From contig NZ_JACKSH010000054.1 of assembly GCF_025821625.1 (NCBI RefSeq), forward strand, positions 1 to 64,000: a stretch of 64,000 bases of DNA, in the 5' to 3' direction. How positions within the stretch are numbered: position 1 is the first letter of the stretch; each line of letters begins with the position of its first letter. The position numbers and the translations under genes were made by a program. The notes under the pieces were generated by a model, which did not search any database, had not been told where the DNA came from, and was given only the letters and a program-made list of their open reading frames with translations. Positions 27,032 to 35,431 of the stretch are shown here, one piece after another. The stretch is from Mycolicibacterium pyrenivorans (lineage in GTDB: Bacteria > Actinomycetota > Actinomycetes > Mycobacteriales > Mycobacteriaceae).

Positions 27032-28146
27032 AGGTAGTGGTCGAGGCCGACGGGGGAGCCCGCGGCAACCCGGGTCCCGCAGGTTACGGCGCGGTGGTGT
27101 GGTCGGCTGACCACGGTGTGGTTCTCGCCGAGGCCAAATCGGCGATCGGCCGGGCCACCAACAACGTCGCCGAGTACCGCGGGTTGATCGCCGGGCTGGC
27201 GGAAGCGGCAGGCATCGGCGCGACCGAGGTCGAGGTCTACATGGACTCCAAGCTGGTGGTGGAGCAGATGGCGGGTCGCTGGCGGGTCAAACATCCCGAC
27301 CTCGCGGTGCTGCACCAGCAGGCGAAAGATCTCGCGCGCCACTTCGGTCGGATCAGCTACGCGTGGATTCCCCGAGCTGACAACAGCCATGCCGACGCGC
27401 TGGCCAACGAGGCGATGGACGCCGCCGCAGAAATGGAGCGGGGTGGCGAGCCGCCGACGGCAGCGGTGCGGGAGGAGGCGCCGCCGAAATCCGCTGAAGT
27501 CGTGACCAATCCGGCAGGCTGGACCGGGGCCAAGGGTGCTCCGACCCGGTTTCTCCTCCTCCGGCACGGACAGACCGAACTGTCGGTGCAGCGCCGCTAC
27601 TCGGGTCGGGGCAACCCCGCGCTGACCGACCTCGGACGACGACAGGCGGGCGCGGCCGCCCAGTATCTCGCGGAGAGGGGCGGGATCGCCACGGTCGTCT
27701 CGTCCCCGTTGCAGAGGGCCTACGACACCGCGTCGGCCGCCGCGAAGGAACTCGGCCTCGATGTGGTCGTCGACGACGACCTGATCGAGACGGATTTCGG
27801 TGCGTGGGAAGGGCTCACCTTCAGCGAGGCCGCCGAACGCGACCCCGACCTGCACCTGAGCTGGTTGCGGGACACCTCGGTGCCGCCGCCGGGTGGCGAG
27901 AGCTTCGATGCCGTCGCCGAGCGGGTGCGCGGCGCGCTGCACCGGATGATCGCCGAACATGCGGGCGATACCGTGCTCGTCGTGTCGCACGTGACACCGA
28001 TCAAGACCTTGCTACGGACCGCACTCGACGCCGGTCCGGCGATCCTGTATCGACTCCACCTCGACCTGGCGTCACTGTCGATCGCGGAGTTCTATCCCGA
28101 CGGGGCCGCCTCGGTACGGCTGGTCAATCAGACCGCATATCTGTGA
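27028..28146 (+). CDS. Bifunctional RNase H / acid phosphatase (alpha-ribazole phosphatase-like)
   Basis: 372 residues. Residues 1-135 are RNase HI, with the acidic sites in VVVEADGGARGNPGP, NNVAEYRGL and YMDSKLVVEQ. A linker rich in Glu/Ala follows, then a histidine phosphatase domain opening with FLLLRHGQTELS and ending with VLVVSHVTPIK. In M. tuberculosis (Rv2228c) both activities have been shown separately, and the phosphatase half resembles CobC of cobalamin synthesis. The GTG start overlaps the previous stop (GTGA). The 3' end abuts the convergent XRE gene with no gap. Confidence 0.94.
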   Translation: MKVVVEADGGARGNPGPAGYGAVVWSADHGVVLAEAKSAIGRATNNVAEYRGLIAGLAEAAGIGATEVEVYMDSKLVVEQMAGRWRVKHPDLAVLHQQAKDLARHFGRISYAWIPRADNSHADALANEAMDAAAEMERGGEPPTAAVREEAPPKSAEVVTNPAGWTGAKGAPTRFLLLRHGQTELSVQRRYSGRGNPALTDLGRRQAGAAAQYLAERGGIATVVSSPLQRAYDTASAAAKELGLDVVVDDDLIETDFGAWEGLTFSEAAERDPDLHLSWLRDTSVPPPGGESFDAVAERVRGALHRMIAEHAGDTVLVVSHVTPIKTLLRTALDAGPAILYRLHLDLASLSIAEFYPDGAASVRLVNQTAYL

Positions 28147-28722
28147 TCAGGTGTGCAGGTGTGCCCGTTCGCCGTGCGCGCCGAACAGGGCAATCGCCTC
28201 CACCGGAGTGTCGACGACACCGAACCAGTGCGGTGTCCACGTCGAGAACTCTACGGCCTCACCGGGTTCGATGACGAAGTCGCGGTCGCCGAGAATCAGG
28301 CGGAGGCGACCGGAGAGCACGTACATCCAATCGTGGCCCTCGTGCACCGGCAATTCCGCGGGCGGGGTGCGGCGGCGAGCGCTCACCCGGATCTTGAACG
28401 CGTGCAGGCCGCCTGCCGGGCCCTGGCGGGTCAGCGGCCAGTAGGTGACCAGGTGGCGGGTGTGCGCGCCGCCGCGCACCCGCGGGTCGGCGGCTTCGGG
28501 CGCGCTGAGCAATTCGTCGGTACTCACCGACAGTGCCGCGGCCAGCCGCGGCAGGTGATCGAGCGCCAGTCGGCGCTTGCCGGACTCCAGCCGGCTGAGG
28601 GTGGAGACATCGATGTTGGACCGGCCGGCGACGTCCTCGAGCGTCATGCCTCGCTGCTGCCGCAGTTCCCGGAGCCTGCGCCGTACCCGAAGATCGACGG
28701 CTTCCTCGTCGTTTGCCTGCAT
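28147..28722 (-). CDS. XRE-cupin transcriptional regulator
   Basis: 191 residues. The N-terminal lambda-repressor-type helix-turn-helix (about 15-70) reads GMTLEDVAGRSNIDVSTLSRLESGKR. The C-terminal cupin (about 110-185) has the small-molecule/metal barrel with EGHDWMYVLSGRLRLILGDRD. This architecture usually senses a small ligand and represses the adjacent operon. It is divergent from the flavoprotein-methyltransferase pair with only 46 bases between starts, so it very likely controls that pair and itself. Confidence 0.9.
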   Translation of the reverse strand: MQANDEEAVDLRVRRRLRELRQQRGMTLEDVAGRSNIDVSTLSRLESGKRRLALDHLPRLAAALSVSTDELLSAPEAADPRVRGGAHTRHLVTYWPLTRQGPAGGLHAFKIRVSARRRTPPAELPVHEGHDWMYVLSGRLRLILGDRDFVIEPGEAVEFSTWTPHWFGVVDTPVEAIALFGAHGERAHLHT

Positions 28723-28768
28723 GGCAAGTCAGCTTGGCACTATTGGCCGGTGACGGCAAGCTCGAGTC

Positions 28769-29692
28769 ATGGACATGGATTGGGAATGCCTCGTCGTCGG
28801 TGGCGGCGCATCGGGGCTGAGCGCGGCGCTGGTGCTGGGCAGGGCGAGACGGCGCACCCTGGTGATCGACGCAGGACATCAGAGCAACCTGGCCGCGCAC
28901 GGGATCGGCGGGCTGCTGGGCCACGACGGGCGGCCGCCGTCCGAGTTGTACGAGATGGGCAGGAAAGAGCTGCAAAGCTATCCGAGTGTCGAGGTGCGCA
29001 CCGGTGAGGTGCGGATCGCGAAACGCTGTGGCACGGGATTCCAGGTCGAACTCGCCGACGGCACCCGTGAGCGGGTGAAGCGGGTGCTGCTCGCGATGGG
29101 CATGGAGTACCGACCGCCGGCCTTGCCGGGTCTGGCCGAGATCTGGGGCGACTCGGTGTTCCACTGTCCGTTCTGTCACGGGTGGGAGGTCCGCGACCAG
29201 CCTCTGGCGGTGCTGGCCGAGGGGGATCGAGCGGTGCACATGGCGCTGTTGCTCCACGAGTGGAGCGACGACGTGGTGCTGCTGACCGGAGGCGGCGGAC
29301 TGGACGCCGGGCAACGGGCTCGGGTGGACGCCGTGGGGATCGCCGTCGATGACCGCCGAGTCGCTGAGCTGGCCTCCGAGCGCGGGGAATTGAGCGCAGT
29401 GGTGTTCGCCGACGGAGCACGGCTGCCGCGGCGCGGGCTGCTGGTGGCCACGACGCTGCATCAACGCACCGACCTGGCCGCCCAGCTGGGCGTGACGTTC
29501 GTTGCGGCAGGGCCGGTTTCGGCAGAAGCGGTCGAGGTCGATGCGCTGTACCGGACATCGGTGCCCGGCGTGTTCGCCGCGGGAGATGTATGCACGCAGA
29601 TGCCCCAGGTGGCGGCCGCGATCGCGGCCGGGTCGGGGGCGGCAACGTCGATGGTTCACAGTCTGATGGAGGAGAGAAATGGCGACGTCTGA
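28769..29692 (+). CDS. Thioredoxin reductase-like flavoprotein, GliT/dithiol-oxidase type
   Basis: 307 residues. The FAD-binding VVGGGASGLSAAL is at the start (GxGxxG 11-16), the redox pair is Cys133 and Cys136 in FHCPFCHGWE, and the late FAD motif is GVFAAGDVC. In place of the NADPH motif GxGxxA of real thioredoxin reductase the protein has VLAEGDRAVHMA, a degenerate version. The CxFCHG motif and weak NADPH site recall the oxygen-using dithiol oxidases GliT and HlmI rather than TrxB; this is inference. It overlaps the methyltransferase by 14 bases and is divergent from the XRE-cupin gene. Confidence 0.82.
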   Translation: MDMDWECLVVGGGASGLSAALVLGRARRRTLVIDAGHQSNLAAHGIGGLLGHDGRPPSELYEMGRKELQSYPSVEVRTGEVRIAKRCGTGFQVELADGTRERVKRVLLAMGMEYRPPALPGLAEIWGDSVFHCPFCHGWEVRDQPLAVLAEGDRAVHMALLLHEWSDDVVLLTGGGGLDAGQRARVDAVGIAVDDRRVAELASERGELSAVVFADGARLPRRGLLVATTLHQRTDLAAQLGVTFVAAGPVSAEAVEVDALYRTSVPGVFAAGDVCTQMPQVAAAIAAGSGAATSMVHSLMEERNGDV

Positions 29693-30320
29693 GGTCAAAC
29701 AGCATTGGGAGGACCGGTACGCCGAGCGGGACCGGATCTGGAGCGGACGGGTCAACGCCCATCTGGAAAGGGTTGCCGCACCGTTGCCGCCGGGGCGGGC
29801 ACTCGACCTGGGCTGCGGGGAGGGTGGTGACAGCCTCTGGCTTGCCGAACACGGTTGGAAGGTGCTGGGTGTCGACATCTCCGACACCGCGCTGGGACGC
29901 GCAGCCGCCGAGGCCGAAGCGCGCGGGCTGACCGACCGGGTGAGCTTCGTGCAGACGGACCTGTCGCAGACCTTTCCCGAGGGGAGCTTCGACCTGGTCT
30001 CCGCGCAGTTCCTGCAGTCGATGGTCCATCTCGACCGGGAACGGATCTTCGCCGCCGCCGCGGGCGCCGTCGCACCCGGTGGGGTGCTGATCGTCGTGGA
30101 TCACGGCGAAGCACCGCCCTGGGCGCAGCACGTCCGCGACCACGTGTTCCCGACCGCCGAGGAGGTGTTCGCCACGATCGACCTCGGAGATCGGCAGTGG
30201 GACCGGGTGCACCTCGGATCCGTCGAACGCGACGCGGTCGGCCCGGACGGGCAGGCCGGCGTCCTGGTGGACAACCTGATCGTGCTTCGGCGGGTGGTGT
30301 CGACCCCACCGGCGGTGTGA
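29679..30320 (+). CDS. Class I SAM-dependent methyltransferase (TehB/TPMT-like)
   Basis: 213 residues. The SAM site is ALDLGCGEGGDSLWLAEHGWKV (motif I at 45-50) followed by GVDIS and LTDRVSFVQTDL. The N-terminal HWEDRYAERDRIWSG resembles tellurite/thiopurine-type methyltransferases that act on S, Se or Te atoms. GGAGGAG immediately precedes the ATG, which lies inside the end of the flavoprotein gene. The tight coupling suggests that the two enzymes act on the same thiol compound. Confidence 0.87.
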   Translation: MATSEVKQHWEDRYAERDRIWSGRVNAHLERVAAPLPPGRALDLGCGEGGDSLWLAEHGWKVLGVDISDTALGRAAAEAEARGLTDRVSFVQTDLSQTFPEGSFDLVSAQFLQSMVHLDRERIFAAAAGAVAPGGVLIVVDHGEAPPWAQHVRDHVFPTAEEVFATIDLGDRQWDRVHLGSVERDAVGPDGQAGVLVDNLIVLRRVVSTPPAV

Positions 30321-30338
30321 ACACCCCCGCAGACGCGG

Positions 30339-30357
30339 CCAGCTAACAGAAAGCTGG
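30339..30357 (+). terminator. Hairpin after the methyltransferase gene
   Basis: CCAGCT (30339-30344), a seven-base loop, then AGCTGG (30352-30357). It begins 19 bases past the stop codon, consistent with termination of the flavoprotein-methyltransferase operon. No T tract follows. Confidence 0.45.
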
Positions 30358-30498
30358 ATCCGCCGTTGTCCGCACAGTCCTCGCGCCGCCCCCGATTTCG
30401 TTGTTTGTTCACGCTACGGTGTCAGAGCACACGCAGGGGGTGCGCGCAGTGCGGATCGCGTACGCGGCCGCCGCTGGGCTGATTGGCTAGGGGTGTAT

Positions 30499-32280
30499 GT
30501 GACGATAGATGCCTGGATCACCCTCGCGGTGGTTGTCGTCACTGTCGGCGTGCTCATTCTCGATCGGTTCAGCCCGATGCTGGTCATGGGTGGCGCCGTG
30601 ATTTCGCTGTACGTCTTGGGTGTCATCGACCAGGACCAGTTGCTGGCCGGCATGGCAAATGAATCGCTGGCGATCGTGGCCGCACTGTATGTGCTGGCCG
30701 GAGCCGCCGACATCACCGGAGCATTCGAAGGCGTGACGTCGAAGATCCTGGGTGGGGCGACCCGCAGTCGGCCACGTGGTGAGTTGTTTCGGGTGTGCGG
30801 GCCGTCGGCGGCGGTTTCGGCCTTCATCGCGAACACCCCGCTGGTGGCGATGCTGGCTCCGCGAGTGGTCCGGTGGTGTCGACGCACGGGCCGTTCGCCG
30901 TCGCTGTATCTGATGCCGCTGAGCTATGCGGTCATTCTCGGCGGGTCGATGACGATGATCGGCACGTCGGTCAATCTCTTCGTCAACGACCTCATCGACA
31001 AGGCGGGCCTGGGCCGACTGAGCGTCTTCGCGATCTTCGGCATCGGTTTCCCGCTCACGGTCGGGTGCGTGTTGCTGATGGTGCTTCTCGGACCCCGTCT
31101 GCTCAAAGACCGTGCCACACCGGGCGAAGTCCTCGCGGGTACCGAACGCGAATTCACCGTGGAGATGACGATCGCCGTGAACAGCGCGCTCGCCGGCTCC
31201 ACCGTCGCCGAGGCGGGCTTGCGCAATCTCGACGGAGTGTTCCTGGTGGAAGTCGAACGCGCGGACAAGGTCATCGCCGCCGTCGGACCGGATGAGCCGT
31301 TGACCGCCGGGGACCGGCTGGTTTTCGTCGGAAACCTCGCGAGAGTGCTCGACCTGCAGCGGATGTCGGGTCTCATCTCGGCTGAGGCGCGCCACTTCGA
31401 CGATCTCGCGCGAAATCCGCAGCGCCAGTTCGTCGAGGCCGTGATCGGTGCCGGATCGCCGCTCATCGGGACCAGCCTCAAAGCGTCGGGGTTCCGCCGC
31501 CGCTACGGTTCTGCGGTGGTCGCCATTCACCGCGCGAGCGAGCAACTCAAGGGCAAACTCGGCGATGTCCGGCTGCGCGCGGGCGACGTCCTCCTGGTTC
31601 TGGCGGGACCCGACTTCCACCAGCGGTACCGGGAGCACCGCGACTTCGCCGTGGTGTCTCCGCTCAATCAGGACAGGCCCATTCGACGCGAGCACGCGAG
31701 AACCGTCGAGCTGGCCATCGCCGCGCTGATCGTGCTCGCAGGGACCGGCCTCTTGGATTTGTTGCAGGTGTCGCTGCTCATCGCGTTCGGGCTGATCGTG
31801 GCAAGGATCGTGACCCTGCGAGATGCGCGGCGTTTCATCGACGCCAACGTTCTGCTGCTGATGGCAACCAGCTTCGGTCTCGGGATGGCGGTTGAGCAGA
31901 GCGGTCTCGCCGCCTCGTTGGCGAATCTGGTGGTGAACTCCGCTGCTCCGCTCGGGGACTACGGCTTACTGGCAGCCGTTCTCGCGGCCACAATGCTCGT
32001 CACCGAAGTCATCTCCAACACGGCCGCGGCCGCGCTGATGTTCCCCATCGCCATCGCGGTCGCCGAGCAGGCCGGTGCGGACCCGATGCCCTTCGCGGTG
32101 GTTGTGATCTTCGGTGCCACCCTGTCGTTCCTGACGCCCATCGGTTATCAGACCAACACCATGGTGTGGGCCATGGGTGGCTATCGATACACCGACTTCG
32201 CGCGCCTGGGTGCGCTTCTGACGCTGTTCGTGCTCGTGGCGACGCCGGTCCTGGTGCCGGTCTTCTTTCCGTTCCACTGA
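30499..32280 (+). CDS. SLC13-type anion permease with two RCK-C (TrkA-C) domains
   Basis: 593 residues. Hydrophobic membrane segments occupy about 1-210 and 395-593, and two TrkA-C-type regulatory domains are inserted between them (about 215-290 and 305-385; ERADKVIAAVGPDEPLTAGDRLVFVG and GDVRLRAGDVLLVLAGPDF). Family hallmarks are the paired hairpin motifs with SMTMIGTSVNLF and FLTPIGYQTNTMV. Members carry sulfate or dicarboxylates with sodium or protons; the substrate is unknown here. GTG 30499 follows AGGGG by five bases, and GTG at 30493 is the alternative start. Confidence 0.86.
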   Translation: MTIDAWITLAVVVVTVGVLILDRFSPMLVMGGAVISLYVLGVIDQDQLLAGMANESLAIVAALYVLAGAADITGAFEGVTSKILGGATRSRPRGELFRVCGPSAAVSAFIANTPLVAMLAPRVVRWCRRTGRSPSLYLMPLSYAVILGGSMTMIGTSVNLFVNDLIDKAGLGRLSVFAIFGIGFPLTVGCVLLMVLLGPRLLKDRATPGEVLAGTEREFTVEMTIAVNSALAGSTVAEAGLRNLDGVFLVEVERADKVIAAVGPDEPLTAGDRLVFVGNLARVLDLQRMSGLISAEARHFDDLARNPQRQFVEAVIGAGSPLIGTSLKASGFRRRYGSAVVAIHRASEQLKGKLGDVRLRAGDVLLVLAGPDFHQRYREHRDFAVVSPLNQDRPIRREHARTVELAIAALIVLAGTGLLDLLQVSLLIAFGLIVARIVTLRDARRFIDANVLLLMATSFGLGMAVEQSGLAASLANLVVNSAAPLGDYGLLAAVLAATMLVTEVISNTAAAALMFPIAIAVAEQAGADPMPFAVVVIFGATLSFLTPIGYQTNTMVWAMGGYRYTDFARLGALLTLFVLVATPVLVPVFFPFH

Positions 32281-32319
32281 AACGGAACCGCTACCGGCCG
32301 AACCCCCCGGTCCGACCAC

Positions 32320-32757
32320 CTAGCCGAAGGTGGCCGGGACCTCCGCCAACTGGGTGAGGCGCACGCTGTTGCCCGACGGATCCCGGAATCCGCAGTCGAT
32401 GCCGTAGGGCATCTCGTGGGGCTCCTCGGTGAACTCGACGCCGCGAGCCTTGAGCTGTTCGTAGCTCGCCCGGCAGTCCTCGGTGGTGAGGAACACGGTG
32501 CCTGCGAAGCCTTTCGCGGTGAGGTCGAGAACCTGCTTCCTGGTGGCTTCGTCCATCACCGGTTCGCCCGGCACCGCCATCAGGACTATCGAGACGTCGT
32601 CCTGGCCGGGAGGTCCGACGGTCAGCCAGCGGAAGATGCCGTCGACGTCGGGGAGCGAAACATCCTGGCGCACTTCCATACCGACCTTGTCGGTCCAGTA
32701 CTTCAACGCGACTTCCTGGTCGTGAACCCATAGGTGGGCGCTTGCGATCTTGATCAT
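32320..32757 (-). CDS. VOC-family protein, AraC-linked
   Basis: 145 residues with the glyoxalase/bleomycin-resistance fold. Metal-ligand-type positions fall in SAHLWVHD, FLTTEDC and GIDCGFRDPSGNSVRLTQ, the last a typical closing strand. It lies 10 bases after the AraC regulator on the same strand, a common regulator-VOC pairing. No ribosome site is seen. TAACGT ends seven bases before the ATG and includes the AraC stop codon, so it may also have its own leaderless transcript. Confidence 0.85.
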   Translation of the reverse strand: MIKIASAHLWVHDQEVALKYWTDKVGMEVRQDVSLPDVDGIFRWLTVGPPGQDDVSIVLMAVPGEPVMDEATRKQVLDLTAKGFAGTVFLTTEDCRASYEQLKARGVEFTEEPHEMPYGIDCGFRDPSGNSVRLTQLAEVPATFG

Positions 32758-32767
32758 GCAAACGACG

Positions 32768-33223
32768 TTACGGTCGCCCCGGCGGGCCCGTCTTCTCCCC
32801 GTGTGCTGTGTTGACGACCCGGCTGTCGGCGCGGGGCCGGGTGTCGCGACGCAGGATGCAACTGGGGATCCGGGCGTGGACGGCTGCCGGCGGCATCGAC
32901 GCGCGGTAGGCCGCCGGCGGGAGCCCGTACACCCTGGCGAAACTGGTGGTGAAGGAGCCGACGCTCTGCAACCCGACCATCACGCAGATGTCGGCCACCG
33001 AGCGGTCGGTGTGGCGGAGCAGCGACGCGGCCCGCTCGAGGCGCCGCGTCTGCAGGTAGGCCCGCGGTGACTCGCCGAAGGTCTTGGTGAACACCCGGCT
33101 GAAGTGCGCCCTCGACAGCCCGGCGGCCGCGGCGAGGTCGTCGACGGTGATCGGCTCGGAGTAGCGGGCGTCGACCAGATCCTTGGCCCGCATCAGATAG
33201 CGGGCCGGGGGAGCCTGCGTCAT
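32768..33223 (-). CDS. AraC-family transcriptional regulator (short form)
   Basis: 151 residues. The protein is almost only the double helix-turn-helix DNA-binding domain (about 12-110; LAAAAGLSRAHFSRVFTKTFGESPRAYLQTRRLERAASLL, then VADICVMVGLQSVGSFTTSFARVYG) with a basic tail. It has no ligand-binding domain of its own. It is upstream of and probably regulates the VOC gene. It is divergent from rnpB with 65 bases between. Confidence 0.88.
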   Translation of the reverse strand: MTQAPPARYLMRAKDLVDARYSEPITVDDLAAAAGLSRAHFSRVFTKTFGESPRAYLQTRRLERAASLLRHTDRSVADICVMVGLQSVGSFTTSFARVYGLPPAAYRASMPPAAVHARIPSCILRRDTRPRADSRVVNTAHGEKTGPPGRP

Positions 33224-33288
33224 GGTCCAAGTATGGCCCCGTGCATCGCCGTGTTACCGGAATCGGCGCCTCACGCATTACGTTGTTA

Positions 33289-33737
<449 letters not shown>

Positions 33738-33759
33738 TCCGCGGTGACCCGCCGGAGCG

Positions 33760-35268
33760 TCAGGACTTGCGGACGGCCTTGTGCAGCTTCGCCAGTGCGT
33801 CGTCGATCTGCTCCTCGCACCGCAGCGCGAGGTCGTTCTCCTGCTGATACAGCAGCCCGTAGGTGAAGGTGTCCTCACCCGCGGCGTGCGCCAGTTCGGC
33901 TTGCCGGCTCAGGTGTGAGCGGCTGACCACGCTGTCCTGGTGATCGCCCAGGAGGGTCTGGATCGTCTTGGCCCGATCGGCCACCTTGGCCGCACCCGTG
34001 GCCGCTGCGGTGTAGCGAAGCTGCTTGGCGCGTTTGCGGATCCGGTGCAGCGCCTCGTCGTTGTCGACGTCGGGATCCTCGGCGGCGGCGTGTGCCGCCT
34101 TGGCCGCCTTACGAATCCGCTTGTAGGCCGAGTCGATCGTGACCTGTGCCGGTTCTTCGCCGGGCGACGGCGGGGGAGGTTCGGCGGCCACCACCGCTTC
34201 CAGCGCGTCGAGCAGCCGGAAATAGCGCGGCGAACGCATCGCGGTCAGTGACCGCCGCCAGCCGTTCTGATAGCGCTTCTTGGCGCCCTCGACGAGCCGC
34301 TCCCGCACCGGGCCACGCACGTTGGACTCCGGCAGCTCGTCCAACGCACGCTCGTATCGTTCGGCGAGCACCTCGGCATCGCGCGCCACGCCCAGAACAC
34401 CTGCCAGCTCGCGCAGTTCGTCGAGGATCCACTCGTCGTCGGCGATGCCGAACGACCCTTCCGACGACTGCAGCAGGCTGCGGATCTTGCGGGTCAGCAC
34501 CCGCATCTGATGGACCGAGTCGTAGACGTCCGACCGCACCGCACGGTCCCACTCGAGCAGTTCTTCGACCTGCCCGGCGACCGCCCGGTGTACCGGATCC
34601 GCGGACGCTTCGCCGATCTCCACGGCGGGTTCGCTCGCCGCGAGCACCCTGGCCAGTTTCGACCCGTGCCCGGCGGGCAGCGCTCCCGCATCCAGCAACC
34701 GGTTGCTCAGCCGGTCGAACAGGTCCGGGTCGGTCACTCCCTCGGCCAGTTCCAGCTCCCATTCGCGCCAGCGCTGCTCCTCGCCGCCCTCGGCGCTCGC
34801 GGTGACCTGGTCGTCGCAGAACTCGGCGACCGCCGACCCCTGCGGCCCGTAGAGCATCTCGACGGTTCGCGACGTGCTGATGCGCGCCACCGGAGCCAGT
34901 GGCCGGTCGCGCACGATCGCGAGCACCACATCACGCAGGCTCTCCGGAACCACCGCAGCGTCGAGGTCGGCGGGTGCGTCGTCCTCCAACGACACGCGCA
35001 CCTCGGTCCGCGTGTCGGGACCGGCAGGCAGCTTGAGGTGCCAGCCGGCGTCCGCCCCACCGGTGCGGCGCCGCAGCGTGATGCGGTGCCGGGCCAGATC
35101 GCGGCCAGGTGTGTCGAAGTAGACAGCGTCGAGCTGTTGTGACGGTGATCTCTCGACGCGGGCCACCGACGACAGGCCGTCGAACGAGGGTGCCACGGTG
35201 GATTCGACGACCTCGAATTTGCGCTCGGTCTCCGTGTACCTGGAGGTTTCGGGCGATTTGGCGGCCAT
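33760..35268 (-). CDS. CYTH-CHAD domain protein
   Basis: 502 residues. The N-terminal CYTH domain (about 1-205) has the triphosphate-binding ExExK in RYTETERKFEV and further basic/acidic strands (RHRITLRRRTGG; WHLKLPAG). The C-terminal CHAD domain (about 220-500) is helical and His-rich (VYDSVHQMRVLTRKIRSLL; LHRIRKRAKQLRY), a polyphosphate-binding fold. It corresponds to Rv2226, and a triphosphatase or polyphosphate-binding role is expected. ATG 35268 with AAGGGG upstream is chosen over an 18-residue longer reading. Convergent with rnpB. Confidence 0.9.
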   Translation of the reverse strand: MAAKSPETSRYTETERKFEVVESTVAPSFDGLSSVARVERSPSQQLDAVYFDTPGRDLARHRITLRRRTGGADAGWHLKLPAGPDTRTEVRVSLEDDAPADLDAAVVPESLRDVVLAIVRDRPLAPVARISTSRTVEMLYGPQGSAVAEFCDDQVTASAEGGEEQRWREWELELAEGVTDPDLFDRLSNRLLDAGALPAGHGSKLARVLAASEPAVEIGEASADPVHRAVAGQVEELLEWDRAVRSDVYDSVHQMRVLTRKIRSLLQSSEGSFGIADDEWILDELRELAGVLGVARDAEVLAERYERALDELPESNVRGPVRERLVEGAKKRYQNGWRRSLTAMRSPRYFRLLDALEAVVAAEPPPPSPGEEPAQVTIDSAYKRIRKAAKAAHAAAEDPDVDNDEALHRIRKRAKQLRYTAAATGAAKVADRAKTIQTLLGDHQDSVVSRSHLSRQAELAHAAGEDTFTYGLLYQQENDLALRCEEQIDDALAKLHKAVRKS

Positions 35269-35419
35269 GGTCCCCTTGTCTCGGGCAGTGGATCGGGTGG
35301 CTGGGAAAGCCAAGAGTGCCATATCCGGGTGAACCGACGCCCTGGAGTCGCGGCCGATCGGGAGGCGACACCATCCGGCGCGCGGGCGAAAGGTGCCGCG
35401 ATTTCTTGCCCCGTGCTCT

Positions 35420-35425
35420 TAGAAT
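35420..35425 (+). promoter_or_regulatory. Candidate -10 of a leaderless promoter before the FAAL gene
   Basis: TAGAAT ends six bases before the ATG at 35432, and no Shine-Dalgarno sequence is present. Confidence 0.5.
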
Positions 35426-35431
35426 CGTCTT

